Assembly (NCBI GenBank): GCA_035715725.1
Contig: DASTKT010000222.1
Location: 1-13,718 of the forward strand
DNA length: 13,718 nucleotides
Reading direction: 5' to 3'
Source: JADGGV01 sp035715725
GTDB taxonomy: Bacteria; Gemmatimonadota; Gemmatimonadetes; Longimicrobiales; RSA9
The translations under genes and the position numbers were made by a program. The first letter of the stretch is position 1, and each line of letters opens with the position of its first letter. Below the pieces are notes generated by a model. That model was not told where the DNA came from. It saw only the letters and a list, made by a program, of their open reading frames with translations, and did not search any database. This document shows positions 1-6,227 of the stretch, piece by piece.

Positions 1-346
1 GCGCCGCCACGGCCGGCGGCGCCGGCGCCGGCTTCGCCGCCGGCGCCGGCGCGGCCGCCGGCGCCGCGGCGGCACCGGCCTCTCCGACCACCCCGGAGAT
101 GTCCTCGTCCGCGCCCGCGATGACGCCGATGACGGCGCCGACCGGCGCGGTCTGCCCCTCGCCCAGGAGCAGCGTGCGGAGCACGCCCGCGCCGCGCGCG
201 ACGAGCTCCATCGTCGCCTTGTCCGTCTCGATCTCCGCCAGGACGTCGCCCTCGTTCACCTGGTCCCCTTCGTGCTTCAGCCAGCGGACCAGCTGCCCCT
301 CCTCCATCGTGGGCGAGAGCGCTTCCATGTGGACTTTCGTGGCCAT
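1..346 (-). CDS. pdhC: Dihydrolipoamide acetyltransferase (E2) of pyruvate dehydrogenase, N-terminal part only
   Basis: E2 core subunit, which carries the swinging lipoyl arm that accepts the acetyl group from E1 and passes it to CoA. The 115 visible residues begin MATKVHMEAL and form one complete lipoyl domain (about residues 1-80). The lipoylated lysine is K43 in the ETDKA motif. An Ala/Pro-rich flexible linker starts near residue 90 and runs off the window. The E1-binding and catalytic domains lie outside. The ATG at 346-344 is chosen because the lipoyl fold starts immediately and a purine stretch (GGGGAAAG) lies just upstream. The gene follows pdhB in the same direction after 171 bp that hold a long hairpin. 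The lipoyl domain alone could belong to any 2-oxoacid dehydrogenase E2, but the adjacent pyruvate-type E1 subunits make pyruvate the likely substrate. Confidence 0.93.
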   Translation of the reverse strand, partial: MATKVHMEALSPTMEEGQLVRWLKHEGDQVNEGDVLAEIETDKATMELVARGAGVLRTLLLGEGQTAPVGAVIGVIAGADEDISGVVGEAGAAAAPAAAPAPAAKPAPAPPAVAA

Positions 347-369
347 GAACTTTCCCCGTCGATGAAAAC

Positions 370-502
370 CCTCTTGCTCCTGCTTTTGCTCCTGCTCTTG
401 CTCCTGGACCCTCGATCCTCGCGGCTCGAACCTCAGGCAGGGTCGAGCCGGGAGCGTGGAGGATCGAGGAGCAAGAGCAAGAGGGCGAGCAAGAGCAAGA
501 GG
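370..502. repeat. Long imperfect inverted repeat (hairpin) between pdhB and pdhC
   Basis: Nested complementary arms fill most of the pdhB-pdhC gap. Positions 370-379 (cctcttgctc) pair with 493-502. Positions 394-404 (gctcttgctcc) pair with 468-478. Positions 410-420 (cctcgatcctc) pair perfectly with 459-469, and 422-429 pair with 443-450 around a 13-nt loop. The middle two pairings share bases 468-469, so they cannot both be complete. The outer arms are built from a degenerate GAGCAA/GCTCTT microsatellite, unlike the surrounding coding DNA. There is no T-run after the stem in the minus direction, so it does not look like a classical terminator. It could lower pdhC expression relative to pdhB, stabilise the upstream mRNA, or be a dispersed repeat. 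The function is unknown. Confidence 0.75.
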
Positions 503-517
503 AAAACCCCTTGCCCG

Positions 518-1504
518 TCAACCGTTCCGGTACAAAACCCTGTTCGCCGCCGCCACCACGCGCTCGGCCGACGGCTTCGCCAGCTTCTCGAGGTTCCGGC
601 TGTACGGCATCGGCACGTCCGCCTGGGACACGCGCGCGAGCGGCGCGTCGAGGTGGTCGAACGCCTCCTCCTGGATGACGTCGATCACCGACACGGCGAT
701 GCCGGCGAAGCCCCACCCCTCTTCGACGTAGACGGCGCGGTTCGTCTTCGCGATCGACGCCGTGATCGCGTCCACGTCGAGCGGGCGCAGCGAGCGGAGG
801 TCGAGCACCTCGGCGCTCACGCCCTGCTTCTCCAGCGCGGCCGCCGCCTGCAGGCAGATGTGGACCATCTTGCCGTGCGTGATCAGCGTGACGTCGCTCC
901 CCGCGCGCTTCACGTCGGCGAGCCCGAGCGGCACGACGAAGTCCTCGTCGTCCGGCACCTCGCCCTTCATCGCGTACAGCAGCTCGCCCTCCAGCACGAC
1001 GACCGGGTCCTCGTCCCGGATCGCGGCCTTGAGCAGCCCCTTCGCGTCCGCCGGCGTCGCCGGCGCCACCACCTTCAGCCCGGGGAAGTGCGCGTACGTC
1101 GCCTCCAGCGCCTGCGAGTGCTGCGCCGAGAGCTGCAGCGCCGCGCCCGTGGGCCCGCGGAACACGATCGGGCACTTGAACTGCCCGCCGGACATGTACA
1201 GCACCTTCGCCGCCGAGTTGAACACCTGGTCCCACGCCAGCATGGCGAAGTTGTGCGTCATGTACTCGATGACCGGCCGCAGCCCCAGCATCGCCGCGCC
1301 CACGCCGACTCCCGAGAAGCCCAGCTCCGTGATCGGCGTGTCCACCACCCGCATCTCGCCGAACCGGTCCAGCAGCCCCTTCGACACCTTGTACGCGCCG
1401 TTGTAGAGCCCGACCTCCTCCCCCATGAGGAAGACGTCCTTGTCCCGCTCCATCTCCTCCGCCAGCGCGTGGTTCAGCGCCTCGCGATACGTGATCACCG
1501 CCAT
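518..1504 (-). CDS. pdhB: Pyruvate dehydrogenase E1 component, beta subunit
   Basis: Beta chain of the heterotetrameric thiamine-diphosphate E1, which decarboxylates pyruvate and reductively acetylates the E2 lipoyl group. The 328-residue protein has the usual family length and is intact. The GEEVG motif (residues 28-32) contains the glutamate that activates the thiamine pyrimidine ring. Conserved blocks follow: DTPITELGF (55-63), NSAAK (96-100) and AQHSQ with the active-site histidine H129. The C-terminal transketolase domain includes LITHGKM, LDLRSLRPLD and VEEGWGFAG. The ATG lies only 4 bp after the pdhA stop, and its Shine-Dalgarno sequence GGAGG lies inside the last pdhA codons, so the two genes are very probably translationally coupled. 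The tight coupling matches the need for equal amounts of the alpha and beta chains. Confidence 0.97.
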   Translation of the reverse strand: MAVITYREALNHALAEEMERDKDVFLMGEEVGLYNGAYKVSKGLLDRFGEMRVVDTPITELGFSGVGVGAAMLGLRPVIEYMTHNFAMLAWDQVFNSAAKVLYMSGGQFKCPIVFRGPTGAALQLSAQHSQALEATYAHFPGLKVVAPATPADAKGLLKAAIRDEDPVVVLEGELLYAMKGEVPDDEDFVVPLGLADVKRAGSDVTLITHGKMVHICLQAAAALEKQGVSAEVLDLRSLRPLDVDAITASIAKTNRAVYVEEGWGFAGIAVSVIDVIQEEAFDHLDAPLARVSQADVPMPYSRNLEKLAKPSAERVVAAANRVLYRNG

Positions 1505-1508
1505 CGCC

Positions 1509-2585
1509 CTATTCCTCCACCCGGTTCTTGCGGTCGAAGAACAGGCGACCGTGCTCGTTGATCTGCGCGTAGACGTCGCGGTACAGCTCGTCCGGCTCCG
1601 GCTCGGGCGACCGCTCCGCGAACTCCGCCGCGTCCTCCACCTCGCCCTTGACCCGCTCGTCCATCGCCTGCAGCTCCTCGTCCGTCAGGAGATCGGCGTC
1701 CTTCAGCTGGTCGATCAGGATGCGGATCGGGTCCTGCTTCTTCGCCTCCTCCACCTCTTCCTTCGTCCGGTAGACCCCGCTCACCGGGTCCGACATCGAG
1801 TGCCCCATGAACCGGTAGCAGCGCGCCTCGATCAGCGTCGGGACCTTTTCCGTCCGCGCCCGCTCCACCGCCTCGCGCACCTTCCGGCGCATGTCGAAGA
1901 CGTCCATCCCGTCCGCCACCGACGACGGCATGTCGTACGCGTTCGCCTTCTGCGCGATGTCGTAGAGCGACGACGCCCGCTCCCACGCCGTCCCCATCCC
2001 GAAGCGGTTGTTCTCCACGATGTAGATGACCGGCAGCTTCCACAGCGCCGCCATGTTCAGCGACTCGTGGAACGCCCCCTGGTTCACCGCCGCCTCGCCC
2101 ATGAAGCAGAGGCAGACCTTGTCCTCCCCCCGGTACTTGATCGCCCAGGCGATCCCCGTCCCCAGCGGGATCTGGCCGCCCACGATCCCCCAGCCCCCCA
2201 TGAAGTTGTGCTCGGCGCTGTAGATGTGCATCGAGCCGCCCTTCCCCTTCGACGTGCCCCCCACCCGCCCGTACAGCTCCGCCATCACCGCCCGCGGCGG
2301 CACGCCCTTCACCAGCGCCTGAACGTGCTCCCGGTACGCGCTGATCAGGTAGTCGTCGGGACGGATCACGCTCTCCGCCCCCACCGCCACCGCCTCCTGC
2401 CCGATGTAGAGGTGGCAGAATCCACCGATCTTCCCGAGCGCGTACGACTCCGCGCACTTCTCCTCGAACCGGCGCCCCAACAGCATCCGCTCGAGGAGCC
2501 CGTGCAGCTCCTCGCGCGAAAGCCCGTCGAGCGCCGCGCCGCCGCGCTCCGCCGGCTTTACCTTGCTCGTCTTCGTGTCCGCCAT
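1509..2585 (-). CDS. pdhA: Pyruvate dehydrogenase E1 component, alpha subunit
   Basis: Alpha chain of E1, 358 residues, typical of alpha2beta2 enzymes. It shows IGQEAVAVGA (61-70), YREH (84-87), the GGSMH region (116-120), the thiamine-diphosphate/Mg2+ block GEAAVNQGAFHE ending in ENN (163-193), and the C-terminal YRFMGHSMSDP. The canonical GDG of this block reads GEA (163-165): the metal-binding aspartate position is glutamate and the following glycycine position is alanine. The NN partner is present, so the enzyme is probably active. The start at 2585 is preferred because AGGAG (2600-2596) lies about 10 bp upstream. The frame stays open further upstream only through low-complexity repeat DNA. 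It is first in the pdhA-pdhB-pdhC series and starts directly beside the palindromic repeat block. Confidence 0.96.
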   Translation of the reverse strand: MADTKTSKVKPAERGGAALDGLSREELHGLLERMLLGRRFEEKCAESYALGKIGGFCHLYIGQEAVAVGAESVIRPDDYLISAYREHVQALVKGVPPRAVMAELYGRVGGTSKGKGGSMHIYSAEHNFMGGWGIVGGQIPLGTGIAWAIKYRGEDKVCLCFMGEAAVNQGAFHESLNMAALWKLPVIYIVENNRFGMGTAWERASSLYDIAQKANAYDMPSSVADGMDVFDMRRKVREAVERARTEKVPTLIEARCYRFMGHSMSDPVSGVYRTKEEVEEAKKQDPIRILIDQLKDADLLTDEELQAMDERVKGEVEDAAEFAERSPEPEPDELYRDVYAQINEHGRLFFDRKNRVEE

Positions 2586-2609
2586 CCGCGGAATGCTCCT
2601 GTCGTCTCT

Positions 2610-2727
2610 CGCCGCGCCGGAGGCGCGGCGCACGCTGCGCTGTCGCGGCCCGTCGGGCCGCGCACGTTTCACTGTCGTCGCGCCGGAGGCGCGCCGCACG
2701 CTGCGCTGTCGCTCGCCTGCGGCGAGC
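2610..2727. repeat. Modular palindromic repeat array, left part
   Basis: Four short palindromes, each with a 3-nt loop, are joined by conserved linkers. The stems are 2610-2618/2622-2630 (loop gga), 2644-2651/2655-2662 (loop gtc), 2679-2684/2688-2693 (loop gga) and 2711-2717/2721-2727 (loop tgc). The linker cgcacgctgcgctgtcg occurs exactly at 2629-2645 and 2695-2711. The related linker cgcacgtttcactgtcg is at 2661-2677. Arms differ in sequence but keep perfect symmetry, while the linkers are conserved. The array reaches to within 10 bp of the pdhA ribosome binding site, so it must be transcribed in the pdhA leader or lie in its promoter. It looks like a REP-type intergenic repeat family. I do not recognise a named family. 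Confidence 0.8.
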
Positions 2728-2839
2728 GCACGCCGTCTACGCGGCTGTAGCGGCGCTGCGCGCCGCGAGGTGCGGGGCCGCCGGAGCCGCGCCCTCACGC
2801 GCTCTGGCCGTTCCGCCGGTCTCCGTGCTCCGACATCCG

Positions 2840-2863
2840 TACCCGTACCCCTACCCGTACCCG
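2840..2863. repeat. Hexamer tandem repeat (TACCCG)
   Basis: Four consecutive 6-bp units read tacccg, tacccc, tacccg, tacccg. They sit in the unassigned DNA between the two oppositely oriented halves of the palindromic repeat block, upstream of pdhA. On the coding (minus) strand the unit is CGGGTA. Copy number could vary by slippage, but nothing shows a regulatory role. No convincing gene lies anywhere in the roughly 520-bp gap between pdhA and lipA. Confidence 0.6.
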
Positions 2864-2958
2864 ATCCGTCTCCCGCCGTTCACCTCGGCCGCCACGCTCC
2901 CGCCCGATAATCCGCCGGTCGGCACAGCCAGCGGTGTGTCCGTTCTCGCGGCCCAAGG

Positions 2959-3119
2959 CCGCTACAGCGAGCGCAGCGAGCGTGCGCGAGCCGCAGGCGA
3001 AGCGATCGTGAAACGTGCGCCGCCGGAGGCGGCGACAGCGCAGCGTGCGCTCGCCGCAGGCGAGCGACAGCGAGCGACAGCGAGCAACGCGAGCGTGCGC
3101 CGGCGCCTACGGCGCCGGC
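2959..3119. repeat. Modular palindromic repeat array, right part, in inverted orientation
   Basis: This is the reverse-complement counterpart of the array at 2610-2727. The linker cgacagcgcagcgtgcg (3033-3049) is the exact 17-bp reverse complement of the linker at 2629-2645. The segment gtgaaacgtgcg (3008-3019) is the exact reverse complement of 2661-2672. The segment ccgctacag (2959-2967) mirrors 2745-2753. Palindromes with 3-nt loops are at 3018-3024/3028-3034 (gga), 3049-3055/3059-3065 (gca) and 3099-3107/3111-3119 (tac). The last covers the final codons and stop of lipA, so it could also end or stabilise the lipA transcript. The two arrays face each other across about 230 bp of unrecognised DNA. 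Confidence 0.78.
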
Positions 3120-4129
3120 TCGTCGACGATCTCCGTCACCTCGCCGACGCCGCCGGCCTGGACGGTCCGGGCCTGCTTCTCGGCGTGGTAGCTGGAGCGC
3201 ACGAGCGGCCCCGCCTCCACGTGCTGGAAGCCCAGCTCCCGTTCGCCGAGGCGCTTCCATTCGGCGAACTCCCCGGGCGTCACCCAGCGCGCCACCGGCG
3301 CGTGCTGCGGCGATGGCCGCAGGTACTGGCCGAGCGTGAGGATGTCGACGCCCGCCTTGCGCAGGTCCGCCATCGCCTGCCGGATCTCGTCCTGCGTCTC
3401 GCCCATCCCGAGGATCACGCCGGACTTCGTCAGCATCCCGGGATCGATCCGCTTCGCGGCCCCGAGGAACGAGATGCTGCGCCAGTAGCGGCCGCCGGGT
3501 CGAGCCCAGGGGTGCAGCCGCTCGACCGTCTCGAGGTTGTGGTTCAGGATGTCGGGCCGGGCGCGCACCACCGCCTCGAGTGCCGCCTCGTCGCCCTTGA
3601 AGTCGGGGATCAGCACCTCGATCGTCATCGAGGGCCGGGCCTCGCGGCAGAGTCGGATCGTCTCGGCGAAGATCGCCGCCCCGCCATCGGCCAGCTCGTC
3701 CCGGTTGACGCTGGTGATGACGACGTGCTCCAGCTCCAGCTCCGCCACGGCTTCTGCCACTCGCCGCGGCTCGTCCCGGTCCAGCTCCGTCGGCATGCCA
3801 TGGGCGATCGCGCAGTACTTGCACGCTCGCGTGCAGACATCGCCGAGGATCAGGAACGTCGCCGTCCCCGCCTCCCAGCACTCCCCGATGTTCGGACAGC
3901 CGGCCTCCTCGCACACCGAATGGAGGCGCTGCGTCCGCATCAACCGCTTCAGCCGCAGAAAGTTCGCGCCTCCGGGGGAGCGGACCTTGAGCCACTCCGG
4001 CTTCCGGGTCGTAATCGGGAGCGCCTCGCCGTCGAGGATCGGAAGCTTCGCCGTCCCCTTCGACTTGACGATCCCGGTGTCCTTGCCTTGCGGCGCGTAT
4101 CCACGTGCCGCCGTCTCGCGCGCTGCCAT
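3107..4129 (-). CDS. lipA: Lipoyl synthase
   Basis: Radical SAM enzyme that inserts two sulfur atoms into the octanoyl chain on E2 or GcvH lipoyl domains, completing lipoate. The protein has 340 residues. The auxiliary cluster motif CX4CX5C is C73, C78 and C84 (CEEAGCPNIGEC). The radical SAM motif CX3CX2C is C99, C103 and C106 (CTRACKYC). The RSSYHAE motif near residue 311 supplies the conserved serine ligand of the auxiliary cluster. All key residues are present. The start at 4129 is chosen because AAGGGAG lies about 5 bp upstream and the family N-terminus fits. It lies upstream of pdhA in the same direction, supplying the cofactor that the downstream pdhC product carries. The last codons and the stop lie within a 9-bp palindrome. 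The leader upstream can form competing helices. Confidence 0.97.
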   Translation of the reverse strand: MAARETAARGYAPQGKDTGIVKSKGTAKLPILDGEALPITTRKPEWLKVRSPGGANFLRLKRLMRTQRLHSVCEEAGCPNIGECWEAGTATFLILGDVCTRACKYCAIAHGMPTELDRDEPRRVAEAVAELELEHVVITSVNRDELADGGAAIFAETIRLCREARPSMTIEVLIPDFKGDEAALEAVVRARPDILNHNLETVERLHPWARPGGRYWRSISFLGAAKRIDPGMLTKSGVILGMGETQDEIRQAMADLRKAGVDILTLGQYLRPSPQHAPVARWVTPGEFAEWKRLGERELGFQHVEAGPLVRSSYHAEKQARTVQAGGVGEVTEIVDEPAP

Positions 4130-4138
4130 GGGACTCCC

Positions 4139-4217
4139 TTCTTCCGCCCCGCCGAGGGGCGGCCTCAGACCGGCGCGGACCGCGCCGCCGCCACCGGTTT
4201 TCCTTTGGGCGGAAGAA
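4139..4217 (-). promoter_or_regulatory. Structured lipA leader with two mutually exclusive helices
   Basis: Read on the minus strand, TTCTTCCGCCC (4217-4207) is perfectly complementary over 11 bp to GGGCGGAAGAA (4149-4139), which abuts and partly covers the lipA ribosome binding site AAGGGAG (4140-4134). The same bases can instead form a local hairpin: CCGCCCC (4162-4156) with GGGGCGG (4150-4144), loop TCGGC, leaving the ribosome binding site free. A third hairpin, 4187-4181 with 4177-4171, fits either state. This is the geometry of an RNA switch controlling translation initiation. The sequence shows the complementarity directly. A switching role and any ligand are inference. I recognise no known riboswitch class here, and high GC makes chance pairing more likely. 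Confidence 0.4.
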
Positions 4218-4587
4218 CATACAGCCCCCCTCCCCCACCGGCAACGCCGCGCCGGCGCCGGCCGGCGCCCTCGAATCCGGCACGGACGCGCCCGACCGGC
4301 CACCCCGGCGGGCAGACCCCGGGGCCGTTCGGCTCGGCGGCGAGCGTCCGATCGGTCGGATGGGGATCCACCTCGGGACGCCGCGCGGTCGCGCGGTCGT
4401 CGTCGTCCCGCTCACGAAGCCGTCGGCTCGTGGGGCCAGGTGGCCTCGCGCGTCGTCCACCCGCGGCGACGCGCGTGGCCGGCAGCTGCGGCCGCGCGCG
4501 TCTCAGCCGTCCGCCCGGGAGGCGGACGAATCGAGCCGGGCCCCGGCCGCGCCCCGCTCCGCGGCCACCGGCCTGCGGCGCCGCCGC
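4218..4587. other. Intergenic region between the CBM48 gene and lipA, no gene recognised
   Basis: About 370 bp of very GC-rich DNA with no convincing gene on either strand. It holds a perfect 16-bp palindrome at 4254-4269 (ggcgccggccggcgcc) and a hairpin at 4508-4515/4521-4528 (8-bp stem, 5-nt loop) some 60 bp after the CBM48 stop. That hairpin could slow or stabilise the end of the transcript, but it has no T-run. A minus-strand ATG at 4220 follows a strong purine stretch, but its frame runs through lipA without a stop and is not accepted as a gene. The promoter of lipA presumably lies here. I see no clear -35/-10 pair. Confidence 0.5.
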
Positions 4588-5193
4588 TCAGGAGTGACCG
4601 CGAGTCGCGCCGCCGGCGTCCGCGGTGCCGGGCGCCGGTGCGGCCCGGACCTCGGCCGCCTCGCCGGCGCCCCGCGCGGCCTGCGCGCCATGCTGCGCGC
4701 TGGCCGTGTCGATGCTGCTCCGGCCGGCGCCCCGCTTGCTTCCGGCGCCCGACGGCCGGCCGGTCGACGGGGCGCTCCGTCCGCCCGCCGCGCCCGCGCG
4801 GCCGGGGCCGCGGGCCGCGCCGCCGGCGCCCTTCGCGTCGCCACGGGCCGCCGCGCTCCGGCCGGCCGCGGCTGGACGCGCCGCCCGGGCCCCCGCCTCG
4901 GCCGTCACGGCCCGCACGACGCTGTTCTCCGAGCCGAACGGATTCGCCACATGCGCGTCGGCCTGCGGATCGTTGATCCAGCGCTCGCCGTCGATCACGT
5001 AGCGGAACTGGTATTCCCGGCCGGGCTCGAGGTCCACCGCGACCTGGAGGACCCCCTCCTTCCCCTTCTTCATCGGCGTGGACGGCGACCAGTCGTTGAA
5101 GTCCCCGACCACGTGAGCCCGGCGCGCGTCCACGTTTTCGGGGAGCGTGAACGTCACGCGAACCTTGTCCTTGTTCCTGCGCTTGTTGATCAT
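4588..5193 (-). CDS. Glycogen-binding (CBM48/AMPK-beta-like, isoamylase early-set) domain protein
   Basis: Small protein of 201 residues. Residues about 10-95 form an early-set carbohydrate-binding module with the family signatures VGDFNDWSP (29-37), YQFRYVIDGERWINDP and ANPFGSENSVVR. Such modules bind alpha-glucans or guide partner enzymes to them. There is no attached catalytic domain, signal peptide or membrane segment. From about residue 100 the chain becomes an Ala/Gly/Arg-rich low-complexity tail with no recognisable fold. The tail could be a genuine disordered extension or the result of an old frameshift past the usual stop. The start at 5193 is well supported by GAGGGAGG just upstream. 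The gene stands alone, 110 bp after the epimerase gene, with a sigma-54-like motif in its leader. The domain call is firm, but the substrate and role are unknown. Confidence 0.88.
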   Translation of the reverse strand: MINKRRNKDKVRVTFTLPENVDARRAHVVGDFNDWSPSTPMKKGKEGVLQVAVDLEPGREYQFRYVIDGERWINDPQADAHVANPFGSENSVVRAVTAEAGARAARPAAAGRSAAARGDAKGAGGAARGPGRAGAAGGRSAPSTGRPSGAGSKRGAGRSSIDTASAQHGAQAARGAGEAAEVRAAPAPGTADAGGATRGHS

Positions 5194-5239
5194 GCGACCC
5201 TCCCTCGGAGCTGGGCGAACGGGATGCGTGCCGCGCTCC

Positions 5240-5255
5240 CGCTACCTGTGTGCCA
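5240..5255 (-). promoter_or_regulatory. Possible sigma-54 (RpoN) promoter for the CBM48 gene
   Basis: On the minus strand the sequence TGGCACACAGGTAGCG matches the -24 element TGGCAC exactly and keeps the invariant GC of the -12 element at the correct spacing, although TTGC reads TAGC. It lies about 47 bp upstream of the start codon, suitable for a short leader. No upstream activator site was identified, and a single match of this quality can arise by chance. Confidence 0.3.
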
Positions 5256-5303
5256 CATCCCAAAGCGTCGGCCGCGCGGGCGGGTGCCGCGCGCCGTTTC
5301 TCG

Positions 5304-6212
5304 CTAACCCCCGCCCGATCGACCCAGCATCCCCAGCAACGCCGGTTCCAGCCGAGGGAAGCGAAACCCGAATCCACTCGCCAGGAGCCTCCGCGGTACC
5401 ACGCGAGCGCCCGAGAGCAGGAGCTCGTCGGCCATTTCGCCGAGCACCAGCCGCGCCGCGAAGGCGGGCAGCCGCAGAACCGCCGGGCGGCCGAGAACCC
5501 GCCCGAGCGTCCGCGCGAACTCCTTGAACGACACCGCCTCCGGCGCCGTGAAGTTCACCGGCCCGTGCAGCTCCTCGTGCTCGAGCACGTGCAGCATCGC
5601 CGGCCCGATCTCCTCCACCGCGATCCAGCTCACGATCTGCCGGCCGCTCCCCACCGGACCGCCGATCCCGAGCCGGAACGCCGGCAGCATCGCCGCGAGT
5701 GCGCCCCCCTTGGGGCTGAGCGCGAGCCCGAAGCGCGTGTTGGCGACGCGGATCCCGGCCGCCGCCGCGGGCTCGCACGCCCGCTCCCACGCCGCCGCCG
5801 TGTCCGCCAGGAACCCGCGCCCCGCCGGCGTGCTCTCGTCCACCGGCTCGCCCCCCGGGTGGTCGCCGTAGAACCCGACCGCGGAGGCGGAGAGCAGCAC
5901 GCGCGGGCGCCGGTCCAGCCGCGCCAGCGCCTCGGCGAGGAGCGTCGTGCCGCGCACCCGGCTCTCGCGGATCCGCCGCTTCTTCGCCGCGGTCCACACG
6001 CCCATCAGCCCCTCGCCCGCCAGGTGGACGACGGCGTCCACCCCCTCCAGTCGCGCCGCGTCGATGCGGCCCGCCACCGGGTCCCACGTCACCTCGCGAT
6101 CGTTACGCGCCGGCCGCCGCACCACCCGCATGACCTCGTCGCCCCGGGCGGCGAACATCGCCATCAGCTCACCGCCCATGAGGCCCGAGGCCCCCGTGAT
6201 GGCGACTCGCAC
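5304..6212 (-). CDS. TIGR01777-family NAD(P)-dependent epimerase (SDR39U1-like)
   Basis: Atypical extended short-chain dehydrogenase of 302 residues. The N-terminal Rossmann motif is GASGLMG (7-13). Family signatures follow: VVHLAGE, KKRRIRESRVRGT and SASAVGFYGD (108-117). The C-terminal part (about 245-298) matches the DUF1731-type tail with LPAFAARLVLGEMADELLLSGARVVP. The substrate of this family is not established. The start codon is GTG at 6212. There is no ATG suited to the Rossmann strand, and VAITGASG must be near the N-terminus. It begins 15 bp after the stop of the deoxyhypusine synthase-like gene with only a weak ribosome binding site, suggesting coupled translation as the last gene of a three-gene unit. 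Cytosolic; no signal or membrane segment. Confidence 0.9.
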   Translation of the reverse strand: MRVAITGASGLMGGELMAMFAARGDEVMRVVRRPARNDREVTWDPVAGRIDAARLEGVDAVVHLAGEGLMGVWTAAKKRRIRESRVRGTTLLAEALARLDRRPRVLLSASAVGFYGDHPGGEPVDESTPAGRGFLADTAAAWERACEPAAAAGIRVANTRFGLALSPKGGALAAMLPAFRLGIGGPVGSGRQIVSWIAVEEIGPAMLHVLEHEELHGPVNFTAPEAVSFKEFARTLGRVLGRPAVLRLPAFAARLVLGEMADELLLSGARVVPRRLLASGFGFRFPRLEPALLGMLGRSGGG

Positions 6213-6227
6213 GGTCCGCCGGTTCGG

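Noticed and set aside
272..1561. Long plus-strand open frame opposite pdhB with a poly-leucine stretch
   Set aside because: It is antisense to a complete, well-conserved gene. The Leu run comes from the GAGCAA repeat, and the rest is Arg/His-rich as expected of GC-rich shadow frames.
2586..2798. N-terminal extension of PdhA by 71 residues
   Set aside because: The extra codons are repeat DNA and give Arg/Ala-rich sequence unlike E1-alpha. A good ribosome binding site precedes the ATG at 2585.
2661..3014. GTTTCAC and GTGAAAC half-sites (2666-2672, 3008-3014) as a parS site for the ParB in this window
   Set aside because: They are over 300 bp apart and part of the repeat linkers. No contiguous TGTTTCACGTGAAACA-like palindrome occurs.
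4100..4220. Minus-strand leader peptide starting at the ATG at 4220 before lipA, behind a strong purine stretch
   Set aside because: Its frame has no stop and runs out of frame through the whole lipA gene, so it is not a short attenuator peptide. The protein is Arg-rich low complexity.
4508..4528. Hairpin as the intrinsic terminator of the CBM48 gene
   Set aside because: The stem is good but no T-run follows on either strand, so it is only mentioned as a possible structure.
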